Shown one piece after another: positions 1-11,327 of a stretch of DNA of 64,000 bases. The stretch is from Ricinus communis (lineage: Eukaryota; Streptophyta; Magnoliopsida; Malpighiales; Euphorbiaceae): assembly GCF_019578655.1 (NCBI RefSeq), contig NC_063257.1, forward strand, positions 10,540,001-10,604,000, given 5' to 3'. The translations under genes and the position numbers were made by a program. Every line of letters starts with the position of its first letter. Within the stretch, counting starts at the first letter, position 1. Below the pieces are notes generated by a model. That model saw only the letters and a list, made by a program, of their open reading frames with translations, was not told the DNA's origin and did not search any database.

Positions 1-2086
1 AGAATTCCTCAAATTGTTCACCTTTAGTCTCAAAACTTGAGTGTTCCTCAATAAAGCACTGATCCCACTAGCTAAAACATCATTGCTATCGCCTTCAATA
101 TTCAACTCATTCTCTGAATCCTTGACAATTGAAAACCACCGTAAATTTGAGTATTCACTGTTTTTATGTATAGAGATTTTAAATCTTCTTAGGGGGCTAA
201 TGACTGACTCTTTAGGCAAAACTAAGAAATTTAATACATTAATTTCTAATGCAGTTATTGGATGAGACTCTAGCTCCTTGAATTCGTTACTCACATACAA
301 CTCTTCTAGCTTGGACAAACTTGATAATATACCTGATGGAATGTACCTGAGGGATGACATTCCCCTCAAATTCAGTACCCTCAAATTTCTCAGTCCTCCT
401 ATTTCTATTGGCAACTCTCTGAAATGAACAGTTCCAATTCGAAGAATTTCCAAATTAATTAGTGCTCCAATTGAACTTATCTCTCCAGACTCCAAACCAT
501 GAAGATGCAAGGTTCGAAGTTTCTTCAAGACATCAAGTGGTTGTGGAAGTAATGGGATCCCCAAATGTAAAACTTTGAGTTCTTTCATACCTCCAAAAAA
601 ATTGTTAGGTAGAGGTTGTGAATCATTGTCGCATATGAGCAGTAAAAGTTGTAGCTTTGGACATTCCAAATCAACAGGGTGCTCCTCGATTGTTTTTCGA
701 AGAAGTGAAATCACAGTGCAACCCTTATACCTATCTGTATCAGAAGGCCAGTTTCTCATTTCAGAATCGCAGCTTACAATATATGCATGCTTACCTCTGG
801 CAATTGATATGGCGACATCACGTACCATATCATGCATTTTGACAGACTCATAAAAATTTGTATCGCCTTCAAGCAACAAAGACGAACCCTTCAATTCATC
901 AATAAGCGTATAAACTCTGTCTCTTGCTTGATGTATATTCTGCACGTCTTCAAACAACCCCAGACCCATCCCATAATTAACCAAATCTTCAACTGGAACA
1001 TTATAATCTTCAGGGAACAAGCAACAAAGCAGAAAACATGACTTGGCTTCGTCGCTTTCCAAAAGATCAAAACTCAGTTCAAGTCTGGAATACACATTCT
1101 TCATTCCTAGGATGCCTTTGATGCTGGAATTCTTCAACCGTAGGAGCACATCATTCCAGATATTTTTTGATTTGCCTTTCAATGCCTTGGCCAAAGTTAC
1201 GATGGCAATAGGTAGGCCTCCACATTCATCAGCAATTTCACTTGCCGTGTCAAGCAAAATTCTGTCAATGGAATTGCCTGCCATATCTCTGAAAAGATCC
1301 CAAGCTTCTCCTTTCGATAAAGTATCAATAAGGAAGTTCTTTTGACTTCCTATTTTAGTGCAGAGGTCATCCTTTCGTGAAGTTAATACAATTTTGTAGC
1401 CCTTTCTATCACCTCTTAAAGGAAGTCCAATTGCTTCAAAGTCCACCTCCTCCCATACATCATCTAATATCAAAAGAACCCTCTTATCACACTTCACAAT
1501 CCACTCATGCAGCTTACCCGCTTTTCCAGTCATCATTCTTCAAAGCCTCCCAAACATTATTAATAACTGATAGCCTAGACTGGAAGTCCTTGACGCCTTC
1601 AAGGTTGAATGTAGCTCCCAAGTATGGTTGAGGCGCGTCATAAGCTACAACACCAAATTCTGGAGCTTCTTCAATCTTCTTACGAATATCCTCGGTTATC
1701 TTTGTAGCTTTCCTGCTTGACGAATAACGTGACCATGGATTTTGACAACAACCATTCAAACACTTGTTTCTTTCTCCAGGATTCTCCTTTTTCAGAAATT
1801 CACAAACCTTTTGACTGAGATCATCTGCTGCTCCTTTCCAATGGGGTACACCAGGAATAGGACTTTAAACTTCTTGTCAGTATCTTGCACGAATAGATCA
1901 GCTGCCGCCCTCTTATCATCTAGCTTCTTTCTTTCATCTTGAAGGTTCGTAATGTTGCGATTGTAAAAAATCAGGTAGCCAATATGTCGTTTGATAGGGG
2001 CAACTAATGATTTTCCAATTTCACTGGCAACAGAACCTACAGGATTTTCCAATTTCACAAACCTTTTTTTTTCCTTAACTGGCCAA
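1..2086 (-). pseudogene. CC-NB-LRR resistance gene (At4g27190/RPS2-like), broken; runs off the left edge
   Basis: This is a paralogue of the intact gene at 12776-19556, which serves as the reference for its damage. Coiled-coil, NB-ARC and early LRR segments align in order, with kinase-2 (LLILDDVW), GLPI, CCLFPED and MHD motifs visible. There are three lesions. (1) The initiator ATG and first codons are replaced by a stretch that duplicates a short downstream motif (2040-2075). (2) A 1-nt deletion near 1861 shifts the frame in the coiled-coil domain. (3) About 194 nt, matching 18830-19023 of the intact gene, are missing at about 1526. This removes the P-loop and RNBS-A and shifts the frame again. 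Downstream of that junction the frame is open for roughly 500 codons to position 1. A P-loop-less NLR cannot bind ATP normally, so the copy is probably dead. The splice acceptor before the coding region (AG at 2087-2088) is kept. Confidence 0.9.
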
Positions 2087-2730
2087 CTGCAGGACAAATA
2101 AGAACAAACATAACAATAAAATAAAGTTATTAACTAAAATGGTAGAAAAACAACACTTCAATAACATACTTATGAAACTTAAGAATTTCTCAGAAAAATG
2201 AGTTTGTCAAATTCATTTGTGCTCCTAATTAATTGATGGTAGGGTATAGTCAGAGCAAATCCAAGAATTATGTCAATGGAACAATGGCAAGCACTAGGGG
2301 TAAGTGCTATACTGATAGGATTAGACACATAAATTTTAATAACTCAGTACTTTTAACACTTTAACTTTCTATTTAATTTAATAAATACTTAAATTTTGTT
2401 TGTATAATCTCTTAAATACTTTTAGTTTTCCAGTTGACCTAACAAAAATTTAAATTTTATTTATTGATAATATTAAAACATCTAATATCCATTACATGTG
2501 GATATATTATATGAAGTCATATATTAAAAGTTATTTAAAAATAATAAAAAAAACACAGGTTAAGATGTATATCCGATTATATATGAAAGTTAAAATATTA
2601 AAGTGATCAAATAATTAAAATTCAGATATTTTAGTTCAACAATGCTATATAGACTAATGAAACAACCCCATCTAAGAAAAGAGGAAAAAGTGAAAACAAA
2701 ATATTTTAAAATTAGACACATTTACACTTA
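2087..2730. other. Start of the leader intron of the NLR pseudogene copy
   Basis: This is AT-rich DNA between the conserved acceptor at 2087 and a MITE. I see no open frame or RNA gene. By comparison with the intact paralogue it is part of a 5'-untranslated intron (4184-2087, about 2.1 kb), of similar size to the 2.0-kb intron of the intact gene. Confidence 0.5.
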
Positions 2731-3344
2731 AGGCCTGTTCTTTTTATGAAAATTTAAATTCTTGAGATATTTAAAGTCTTGAGATTCATAATTTTCCAAT
2801 TTTATTAATTTCTAAGAGTTTTTAAAATTTATTATTCTTAATAGATGGATTTTAAAATTATGTTTCTATATTTGAAATTTCATTGTTCTTTTTATTTTAG
2901 AAATTACATAGAAGTTTCATAATAAATTAAAATAGTCTACATACTTTAATATTATGAAACTTGTTAATATGATCTTAACATTTAATCATTAAATTTTATT
3001 TTAAAAAAAATATTAAGTAATCATATTAAAAATTACAATTGAAATAAAAATTAATTATCTAATATAGAAAAGTAAGAAAATTATTTTTTAAAAATAAGAA
3101 TATTTTATTATTAGAAAAGATTAATCAACTAAGAATTTTCATTTCAATATATAACTTTAAATCTTATTTTTTGAATTTAGAGTAATATCTAAGGCTAAGA
3201 AATTTTAGAAGTTATCTTTCTCAAATTTAAACTTTTATGAATTTAAATTCCAACATTCAATTATCTAAAGAATAGTAAAATTTTATGAATTTCTCACAAT
3301 TTTTTTTAATTCTATTATTATTTTTCCATTTAAAAAACAGGCCT
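2731..3344. mobile_element. Tourist/PIF-Harbinger-like MITE, 614 bp
   Basis: Terminal inverted repeats start AGGCCTGTTCTTTT on the left and end AAAAAACAGGCCT on the right, and TTA flanks both ends (2728-2730 and 3345-3347). A 3-bp TWA target duplication is the mark of PIF/Harbinger insertions. The interior is AT-rich and non-coding, so the element depends on a transposase encoded elsewhere. It lies in the leader intron of the NLR pseudogene copy and helps make up that intron's length. The termini match well for about 13 bp and then become patchy. Confidence 0.7.
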
Positions 3345-4184
3345 TTAAGAATTTATGGTTTCTTTCTTTAATTTTAAAATCAGTAGTTTCATTTTTTACA
3401 CTTTGATTAATTTACCAAATTATAATATTAGAATTTCACAACCTTATATTGATAATATGAATTTTTAGTAAAATTATTATTAAATAATTTAGCATACAAA
3501 TAATCATAATAAATTAATTTTTTATATTTTTTAAAATTTTATTAAGATTCAAAATAAATAACATTAAAAATAAATTTAAAATTTTTAGATATTAGAAAAC
3601 CATTTAACTTTCAGGTCCAAACTACTAATCCGAAAATAATTAGTCTAAATTAACTAGTAATTGAACTTAATTATTATTAAATTATTTCCCTTTCCTTCCT
3701 TTATGTCCTCATCATAGTGCAAAATAGTAAATGAATCACAAATTTTTAAAGCATTAAAAAAATTATGTCAGATTCACTTTGATACCATATTAGGAAGTGA
3801 AATAATTTAATAGAAATGAGAATTAATTAAATAAAAAATATAATTTATTTTATATTATTATTTATAATTAACAGTTGTATAATGCGTGAGAAGATAACTA
3901 ATATTATAGTCTTTTCACCAAATTTAAATCCAATTAAATAGTAGTGTACATTCTAAATAAAAAGAAATTGACCCAACATTTAAAACCAAATCTAAATCTA
4001 TGTAAATATTTGATTTTAACTATAAATTAAATCAAATATAAACAATTCAACTACTTGTTTTTGTTAAAAATCAACTATTTGTAGTCGAATAATTATACAA
4101 CAAAATCAAAATCGTATAATATAAAAATAATAGCAGAAATAATCAAACAATAATTATTAGTGGATTAAGTGTAGAATTGTTTAC
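3345..4184. other. AT-rich intron sequence, no gene seen
   Basis: This is the rest of the leader intron of the pseudogene copy, from the MITE to the donor at 4184-4183. It contains only A/T-rich simple sequence and short homopolymers. No coding frame or RNA gene is supported. Confidence 0.5.
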
Positions 4185-4402
4185 GGAGCAAACTATTGAT
4201 ACAAGAGTGTGTTGTCCCGAATGAGAAATAAATAAAGAAGAAACACAAAGCTTAGAGATTAAGAGATTGTTCAGAGTTTAGAGGAAGAAAGAAAGAAAGA
4301 TGCATAGAGATCAATTAGAGGAAGAAAGGTTTATAAAGGAAGGCCAAGTCTTCGATCGTCTTTAATTATACTTTTAATATCAAAGTCTTTGTTTATGTTT
4401 AT
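4185..4402 (-). promoter_or_regulatory. Leader exon and core promoter of the NLR pseudogene copy
   Basis: The segment aligns with 21599-21792 upstream of the intact paralogue. On the minus strand both carry a conserved block (plus-strand AAAGTCTTTGTTTATGTTTA, here 4382-4401), then a TA-rich region, then about 150-180 nt of pyrimidine-rich leader with the shared phrase TTTCTCATTCGG/TTTCCCATTCGG, and then a splice donor (here CC|GTAAAC, 4184). The match shows that promoter and leader were duplicated with the coding region. That this is the transcribed first exon is inferred. Confidence 0.6.
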
Positions 4403-6058
4403 ACATAAAAGTGTAAAGGGAGGGGATTAATAAATTTACTAAGAAGTTTTTTTATTTTCTTTATTATTTATGTTGTTTTGTTGTTTTTTATTATTTAATT
4501 TAATAATTTAAATATTTACAATTAATTATCACAAATCTAATTTTAAATGTCCAACTCTATTAGAATTTCAACTTTAAAAATTAATATTTTAATTATAATT
4601 TTAATATCCTATTAACTAGTAAATTTATTATATTAATTACACAATGATTTATATAATATTACAAAATCAATCTAAGATAATTGTTCTATGCAGCATAAAA
4701 TTCCCTTCAAGAGGGATTTTTAAAGAGAAAGAAGAGAGTTATTAACCATAAAACATATTATTTCTTTGTTTCATAAGTTTTTAGTTTCTATTTTTTTTTT
4801 AAAAAAGAAAAAAAGTTAAGGGATATTGATTGGTCTTTGGCTGAAAGTCTCCCTCTCTTTTATTTGTGTCTTTAGTATCTTTTGTAATAATTTTAGATTT
4901 TCTAGATTTAGTTTAGTTCTCACGTTTTATTAATGTTAGTTCTTTATTTATTAAGTATATTTTTTTCATATCTCTTCTTCAATCAAACTTATAAAAAAAT
5001 AGAAAAGCTATTAAGAAAAGTTATTAAGTAGAGCGCATCTAACAAAAAAATATTTTAAAACTGTTAACATTATTGACGATCTTCAGTACAAATTCTCTTT
5101 ATCTTTTATATTATTATATTTTTTGATCATTTTTATAATGACATAATTTTATATCAAAAGTTTACAAATTTATTTATATGAATGACAACTATGATAATTT
5201 CTCTTATAAAGATATATATTTTAAATTAAAAAAAAAGAATTAAGTAACATACTAAATTAACAGCTATTATAAATAGAAAAGATACCAATATATATACAAT
5301 TATGATGCTAAATTCAAAAATATAAATTATTTTATTCTTTAAATAATAACAAGTAAAATATTTAATATTCATGTACAAACACAAGTAATTAAAAAAATTA
5401 GTTAATATTATATGTTCTTTTTATTATTTTAACAAAATATTTCATATTTATCTACTAGAAAAATAAAGAAAATTCTGCTTATTCTTCAAACATCTAGTTA
5501 TAATTTTTAGTATCAAAGTCTTTGTTTATGTTTATTTATTAAATAAATAAAATAAGGTGGCAGCTTCTACTTGATTGAGACGGCTTGAATTATTGTATAA
5601 GACAGCCAGAGAAACAATAGTGACAGGAAAAAAAAAACTAATTTATTTTTGTTTGGTACGTAAGAAACGAATTTAGGTTGGGTGACTCGAACTATGTAAA
5701 ATGGCAAAGCAGCATACTAACTGAACCTTGTTATTAAATTAAATTAGCTTAGGTGACTTAAATTGACTTAAATCTGAAATAAATAAATAAAATATACAAA
5801 TAAACCAGAGGCAGTAGGTACCACTTAATATTATTATTTAAAAAGTTGTTTATATGACTAGCTTAACATGTGTATAATTACAAACCAGATTTTAGATTTG
5901 AGAAGCACATATAAAATTAAAATATCAAAACTTTATATTTTCTAAAAATTAATTAAAAATTCAAACCTCAAAACACCATTGATTATCATAATACACATAA
6001 AAATTGAAAGAATTAGTCATCTCAATGACCGACCCATTGACATCAAGGCTCAAATGAC
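4403..6058. other. Intergenic AT-rich DNA with a second copy of the NLR upstream motif
   Basis: There is no gene. A third occurrence of the 20-bp AAAGTCTTTGTTTATGTTTA block is at 5515-5534, in the same orientation as those at 4382 and 21773, but no leader exon follows it. This suggests a partial, older duplication of the promoter. The remainder is A/T-rich simple sequence. Confidence 0.4.
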
Positions 6059-6909
6059 GGGTTAATTGCACCGCTGGTACCAAACCTTTGCACTTTTTTT
6101 CAAATGGTACTAAATCTTCAATTTGTTTCTTTTTGATACCACTCTTATTATTTTTGTATCTTCCCCCAGTACCAAAGAGGAATCCAGCACTTATTTGCTA
6201 ATGTGGCTGCCTGATTTTGAATTGATAACACACCACTTGACACACTTGTTGCTGACTCAACAACTTAATTCTTAGTCAGCAATTGGAGAGAGTGCTTATG
6301 GAAATTTTTATCTTTTGGAAAATATCACTCAAGCCCCCATCCTCTTGCTCCTTCTTTCTGCCCCGCTACACCTCTCCCCACCCATCTCCACCATTTCTAG
6401 CCACCCATCACTACTACTAGCCACCGAAACTTCTTTCTCCCTACGTCCTTCACTGGCGCTGCCTTTTTTCTTTTTCCTTCTTCGTCGTTCCACGTTGAGC
6501 TTGAGGAGGGAGTTGCTCATCCTCGCTACTGCTGCTAGTGCAGCATCCTACCGCCATTTTTCTGCAAATCTGACAATGGTTTGAATAAAAACTAGGTTTC
6601 ATAATTTGGAAATTTTCCTGATTTAGAATTTTTTATTTGGGGTTTAGGGTTATAAATTGGGAATAAAAACTAGATGTTTTTAATTGCTGAGTTGGATAAC
6701 TATTTGTTGAGTCAGCAACAGATGTGGTAAGTGGTGTGTTATCAATTCAAAATCCGACAACCACATCAGCAAATAAGTGCCGAATTCCTCTTTGGTACTG
6801 GCGGAAGATACAGAAATAATAGGAGTGGTACCAAAAAGAAACAAATTAAAGGTTTGGTACCATTTGGAAAAAAATGAGAAAGTTTGATACCAGCGATGCA
6901 ATTAACCCT
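6059..6909. mobile_element. Mutator-like (MULE) non-autonomous element with long TIRs and GC-rich interior
   Basis: Long inverted repeats of about 230 bp (6059-6290 and about 6690-6909) have termini GGGTTAATTGCACCGCTGG and its complement at the right end. The flanks share TCAAATGAC (6050-6058 and 6910-6918), a 9-bp duplication typical of MULEs. The interior (about 6320-6580) is markedly richer in C and G than the surroundings and has codon-like texture on both strands. A telo-box-like GGGTTTAGGGTT follows at about 6642. This arrangement is expected of a Pack-MULE carrying a captured 5' gene segment, but I do not recognise the donor gene. There is no transposase. Confidence 0.75.
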
Positions 6910-7121
6910 TCAAATGACCTCTTATGGTAATCAAACTTGCGACTCATGAGAGTCGACCAATGGTGTTAGAATATCAGATAAAGAATATTTTAAAACTAGG
7001 TTAAGTTCCAACCTGACAGCAGCAACATGTGCAGTAGTTCTAGAGAGGCCGACTGACGTCGTCGACTTCGTTTGATGTTGGCGACAAAAATGGTGCTGGC
7101 AATGAGGGAAGAAGGTGAGTT

Positions 7122-7343
7122 TTGGGTAAAAGTGCTTATGGTTTCAGAGATTGTATGGATAACGAGTATGGTGGTGGGTATCGGGTTGGTCGAGAGAGTG
7201 AGTTTTATGTGCTGGTTTATGATTTAGAGGGTGTTTATGGTGGTGGGTATGGTTATGGTGGTGGAGTGCTAAAATGTTCACAGTTAGATTTAGAAATTGA
7301 AAAGGAGATAAAAAGATTTTTAAGTTTTAAGATTAATTTTTAA
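7122..7343 (+). other. Short glycine/tyrosine-rich open frame, doubtful
   Basis: This 73-codon frame contains repeated GGGY units (for example YGGGYGYGGG), followed by a charged tail. The surrounding 7030-7320 is more GC-rich than its flanks, as in the neighbouring MULE. About 240 bp downstream there is another GCAATTAACC terminus (about 7561) like the MULE ends. It may be another captured fragment in a truncated MULE rather than a gene. No start context, introns or family support it as a real protein. Confidence 0.2.
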
Positions 7344-7441
7344 GCTAATATAAGTAGGATTGATGGTCCACAATTAAGCTGACATGGAAATTAGGTGGCT
7401 GCCATGTGGACTTCCGGTGGCCACCTAGGCGCAAAGTTATT

Positions 7442-8565
7442 AGAATTTAATAGCTAACATTTGATTGACACTATAATTGAAGTTTAGGTATCAAAATGAT
7501 ATAAATTAAGATTTTGTATCAAAATTAAAACAAAAAATAAAATTTAGTAACCAATGAAGCAATTAACCGAGAAAAAAAGTGAATAAATGAAGAATTAATC
7601 TCAATGTATTTAGCAAATAAGTTTTCTTTTAGGGTGGAAAAAACTGAAGATGAATGATTCCTTCATTCTCTTAATAGAAATTAAATTTAATTACACTTCA
7701 ATTTGCAGTGTAAAATATCTCAATTTATAAAAAGAAATTAAAATATAATTAATTATTTTTTATTTCTATAATTATAATAAAAAATTTTAAATTAATTAAT
7801 TTTCTTTTACTAAATTTTTTTATGTAATTAAACACGATAAAATAAATATTTTCTCTTTCATTTCCTATAACTTCCTTCTCCCTCTCCCTCGCCTCTTCAT
7901 TGTCACGTACTGATCACAAATTTAATTTTTATAATTAATATATTACAGAAAGGAGAGAGTTTCTTTCATTGCTATCAGAACTATAGAATTTAGCAAGTTA
8001 TATAGAATTTAATAAGTAACATTTAATTCATACTATAATTGAAGTTTAGATATTGGAATGATACAAATCAAAATTTGATATCAAAATTGAAAAAAAATGT
8101 AAAATTTGGTAATTAATAAAGCAATTAACCGGAAAAGGAAATGAATAGATGGAGAATTAGTCTCAACCGTATTCAGCAAATAAGTTGTTTTAAGGGGAGA
8201 GGAATTGAAGGGAAATGATTCCTTCATTCCCTTAATAGAAGTTGAATTTGCTTACGCCCCAATTTAGAGTGTAAATTATTTCATTTTATAGAAAAAAATT
8301 AAAATATAATTAATTATTTTTTATTTTTATAATCATAATAAAAAATTAAAATTAATTAATTTTCCTTTTAATGAAATTTTTATATAATTAAATAAAATAA
8401 AATAAATATTTTCTTTTTATTTCCTATAACTCTCTTCCTTTTTTTTTTTTTAAATACCTTCCCTCTCCGTCGCCTCTTCATTGTCATGTATTGATCACAA
8501 ATTTAGTTTTTATAATTAATATAATATGGAAAGGAGAGAGTTTCTTTCATTGCTATCAGAACTAT
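7442..8565. repeat. Direct tandem duplication, two copies of about 550 bp
   Basis: Copy 1 (7442-7985) and copy 2 (8005-8565) align along their whole length. Both begin GAATTTAATA, pass through GCAATTAACC, a run ending ATTCCTTCATTC, AT-rich blocks and CGCCTCTTCATTGTCA, and end GCTATCAGAACTATA. The offset is about 563 bp. Divergence is mainly substitutions and small indels, so the duplication is not very recent. The unit carries one MULE-like terminus (GGTTAATTGC on the minus strand) and no coding frame. Confidence 0.8.
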
Positions 8566-10912
8566 AAGGAATTAATTTTGGATATAGTTTATTCTTTTCC
8601 ATGCTTATTCTTCAAATAGTAAAGGTGTTATCTTTTTATATTTAATTTTTCTAAATTGGCATTGATATTGTTATAGTTTCACTGAGAAAAGGATCTACAC
8701 TCAAAAACAATACTATTGGACAATCATTTCAAAAGAAAAACAAAAAAAAAAAAAAACTACAAAAAGAGTTAAAAATAAAAGTTATTAAAAAATCAAAAAT
8801 AAAGTTCAAATGTAACTATTTCAAACACTAAACTAAGATTTCTGAAAGAATATTAAGAATTCATTCTTTTTCTTGCCAATTCATTCATAAAAATAATAAT
8901 ATGAATCAAACAAAATATTCAAAAAAAAAAAATTGAGCTTTCCCTTAAATATAAAAACTTCTATTTATAGAGCATATATATTATAATCTAAAAGTTAAAA
9001 AATATTTATTAATTAAATTAAAATTGAGGAAATATCTAAAAATCTTTAAATTATAATTTAATAAAATGCGTATAAAAATATGCTAAGATTAATTTACAAA
9101 ATTAAAAATTAAAAATAAAAATATGTCAAGATACAAGAAACTAACTCTATTAATTTCATTATATCTTTTCTTAAATAATAGTACCATTACACAACTGTTT
9201 GTTGCTTCTTAATTGCAAAACTAATTAATCTTGCTATTGAAAATGAAAATGAAAAATTAGTGAAGGCAAATACAGCTTACAGTGTGAGCAGCACAACCCG
9301 AAATTAAGATAGTTCTTTATTTAAAAGTAAATAGCTAAATATAGAAAAGTAGTGAAGCCATACTTTTAAATTAAGGTTTTCCTATCTTTATATATATATA
9401 TAATAAAAAGAATAAAATAAAATAGGCACACGTCCTCTTACCAAGTAAAAGTAAATTACCAAAATCAGCTAATGTTTAAATAATTTAGTCCTCCATTTTT
9501 GTAAAAGATATTAATTATCTATATTTATGTTATTGTTATTTTAATTATAAATATTTTTAATATGTAAAATCTAAACTGATATTTCTTCAAAAGAAGTATT
9601 TATGTCACATTATAATAACTATGTTTCTATAACTAGCTAGAATAAATGGTTATATATCGTAAATGATGAAAACTTTTATTAATTTATTTACTAATATATT
9701 AATTATATTTATATAAATTAATATAAAAATATAAGTAATATATTATTTTTAGAATTGAAAATAGATATTTAGTTAGAAAAATAATTTATTAATAAATAAA
9801 TAAATTTATATTATTTTAATTTAAAATTATTATTTAATTAGAAAATTGATATATTCTTAGTATATTAATAATTAATTGTATTAACATGTTATTTTTTTTA
9901 AATTGTGATAGCACTAGGCTTCCCCTCCTCATTTCTGAGATTCACTAAGCTTTGCTTGTGAGTTCTTTTCTTCATTTGTCTTTATTGATGAGATAAAAAG
10001 GGTCAGAATTTATTCTTAGTCTTCAGATGCGCGTAACCCTTGGATGATATTGCTATAATCATCATTTGTTGTCATCTAGGTGGCCTTGTTCTTGCACTGT
10101 GTGTTGAAATAGCAAGGATGCTGGTGTAAATTTCTTTATTCTTGGTGTAAGAGCTTTCTTATATAAATGCGATTATAACTGCTTAGCCTTGACCTAGCAA
10201 AGATGTGGGTGGATTCAACAAAGAATATTAATGAATCTATTAAGAGTATTTATAGTTGGTGGGGCCAATTTGGTGACTAAGATTAATGGATCTAGTCATT
10301 AAATAAATTATGTGTTAATATGGTGGTATGTTTATTTGTACAACGGGCTGCCAAATCAGTAAATTTTGATAGGATTTCTCTTTCTTATCGGCTGCCAAAT
10401 AATAAGTTGATACTTGAAGGGAACATACATAATAAGTTGCAAGGTCGATTAGTATATTATACTATCATTTTCACTGTTTATTTTTGGACCATTATAAAAA
10501 ATTCATATGATAATATTGTGATTTGGTTACCAGGATGGGCAGGAGTAAAGCTGATACTTGAAGGGAACAAGAGGAATTGATTACACATCAAAACTTTCTT
10601 GAAATTGAGATTGTTGCTGGTTTTTTAAAATGTAGTTAAAACATTGTTCTTGATGGATAAATAGCGAACTTGATGTACGTAAAATTTCCAATGTATACTT
10701 TCAGTTTGGGGGAGGAAAAAGAAATAACCAACTAGTTCATGGCTTTTCGGAATCTATCTGCCCATTCTTGGAACAAACAATAGTTGACAGATGGTAATCT
10801 TGCAGTCCAGCTGAAATCTCTTGCTTGACTGAGTATAAAAATAAATACAAATTTAAAGGTAAATCAATTTGCCCAACCTCGAGGTACAATAGTAGATGGA
10901 GGTTTTTATCTG
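8566..10912. other. Intergenic DNA with a dispersed-repeat fragment
   Basis: This is mostly A/T-rich simple sequence without genes. 9910-10210 is less AT-rich and could be an old gene remnant, but I find no family. 10438-10505 is repeated with changes at about 23352-23415 (shared GATTAGTATATTATAC and CATTTTCACT), marking a dispersed repeat. Within 10400-10570 the phrase TTGATACTTGAAGGGAACA occurs twice, with one base different. Confidence 0.4.
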
Positions 10913-11327
10913 GGAATAAGGTGCAAATAGATCTTTAAACTTTGCGGATGGGTTAAAAGGTTTTTTTTTTTTTAACCTTTTTAAACTATTTAAATTCAAA
11001 ATTTATCACTTTTAGTTTGATTTAACTCTGTTTTAGGAGAATGAATTACATTCTCTATATTAAGAGAGTAAATTCAATAAAAATATAATAATAATTTATT
11101 ATCTCAGATTAGATGATCTAGATTAATAACAATTTAACTAACAAATAATTATTAATTATTTTTTATTAACTCTAACTTTTTCTTTTATTCTTAAGGGAGA
11201 GCGCTATCTCTTCGAGAGATAGAGTGAGCTAAAATATTAAAATTTTGTATTAAAATTGCATAAAAAGATTAAAAGGGCCTATTTGGCCCTGCTTGTAAAA
11301 TTTAAGAGTCAATTTGCATCTTATTCC
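10913..11327. mobile_element. Foldback MITE-like element, 415 bp
   Basis: The left end GGAATAAGGTGCAAATAG and the right end ATTTGCATCTTATTCC are inverted repeats. Imperfect inverted similarity continues inward for about 60 bp, including a TAAAATTTTACA-like block and a GGCCCTTTTAA-like block. The flanks carry TTTATCT(G/A) on both sides (10905-10912, 11328-11335), an 8-bp near-perfect target duplication. The interior is AT-rich and non-coding. A related element lies at 35301-35682. Confidence 0.65.

Noticed and set aside
6638..6655. Telomere-like GGGTTTAGGGTT
   Set aside because: Only about one and a half units are present. It is a telo-box-type motif inside the MULE, not an interstitial telomere array.
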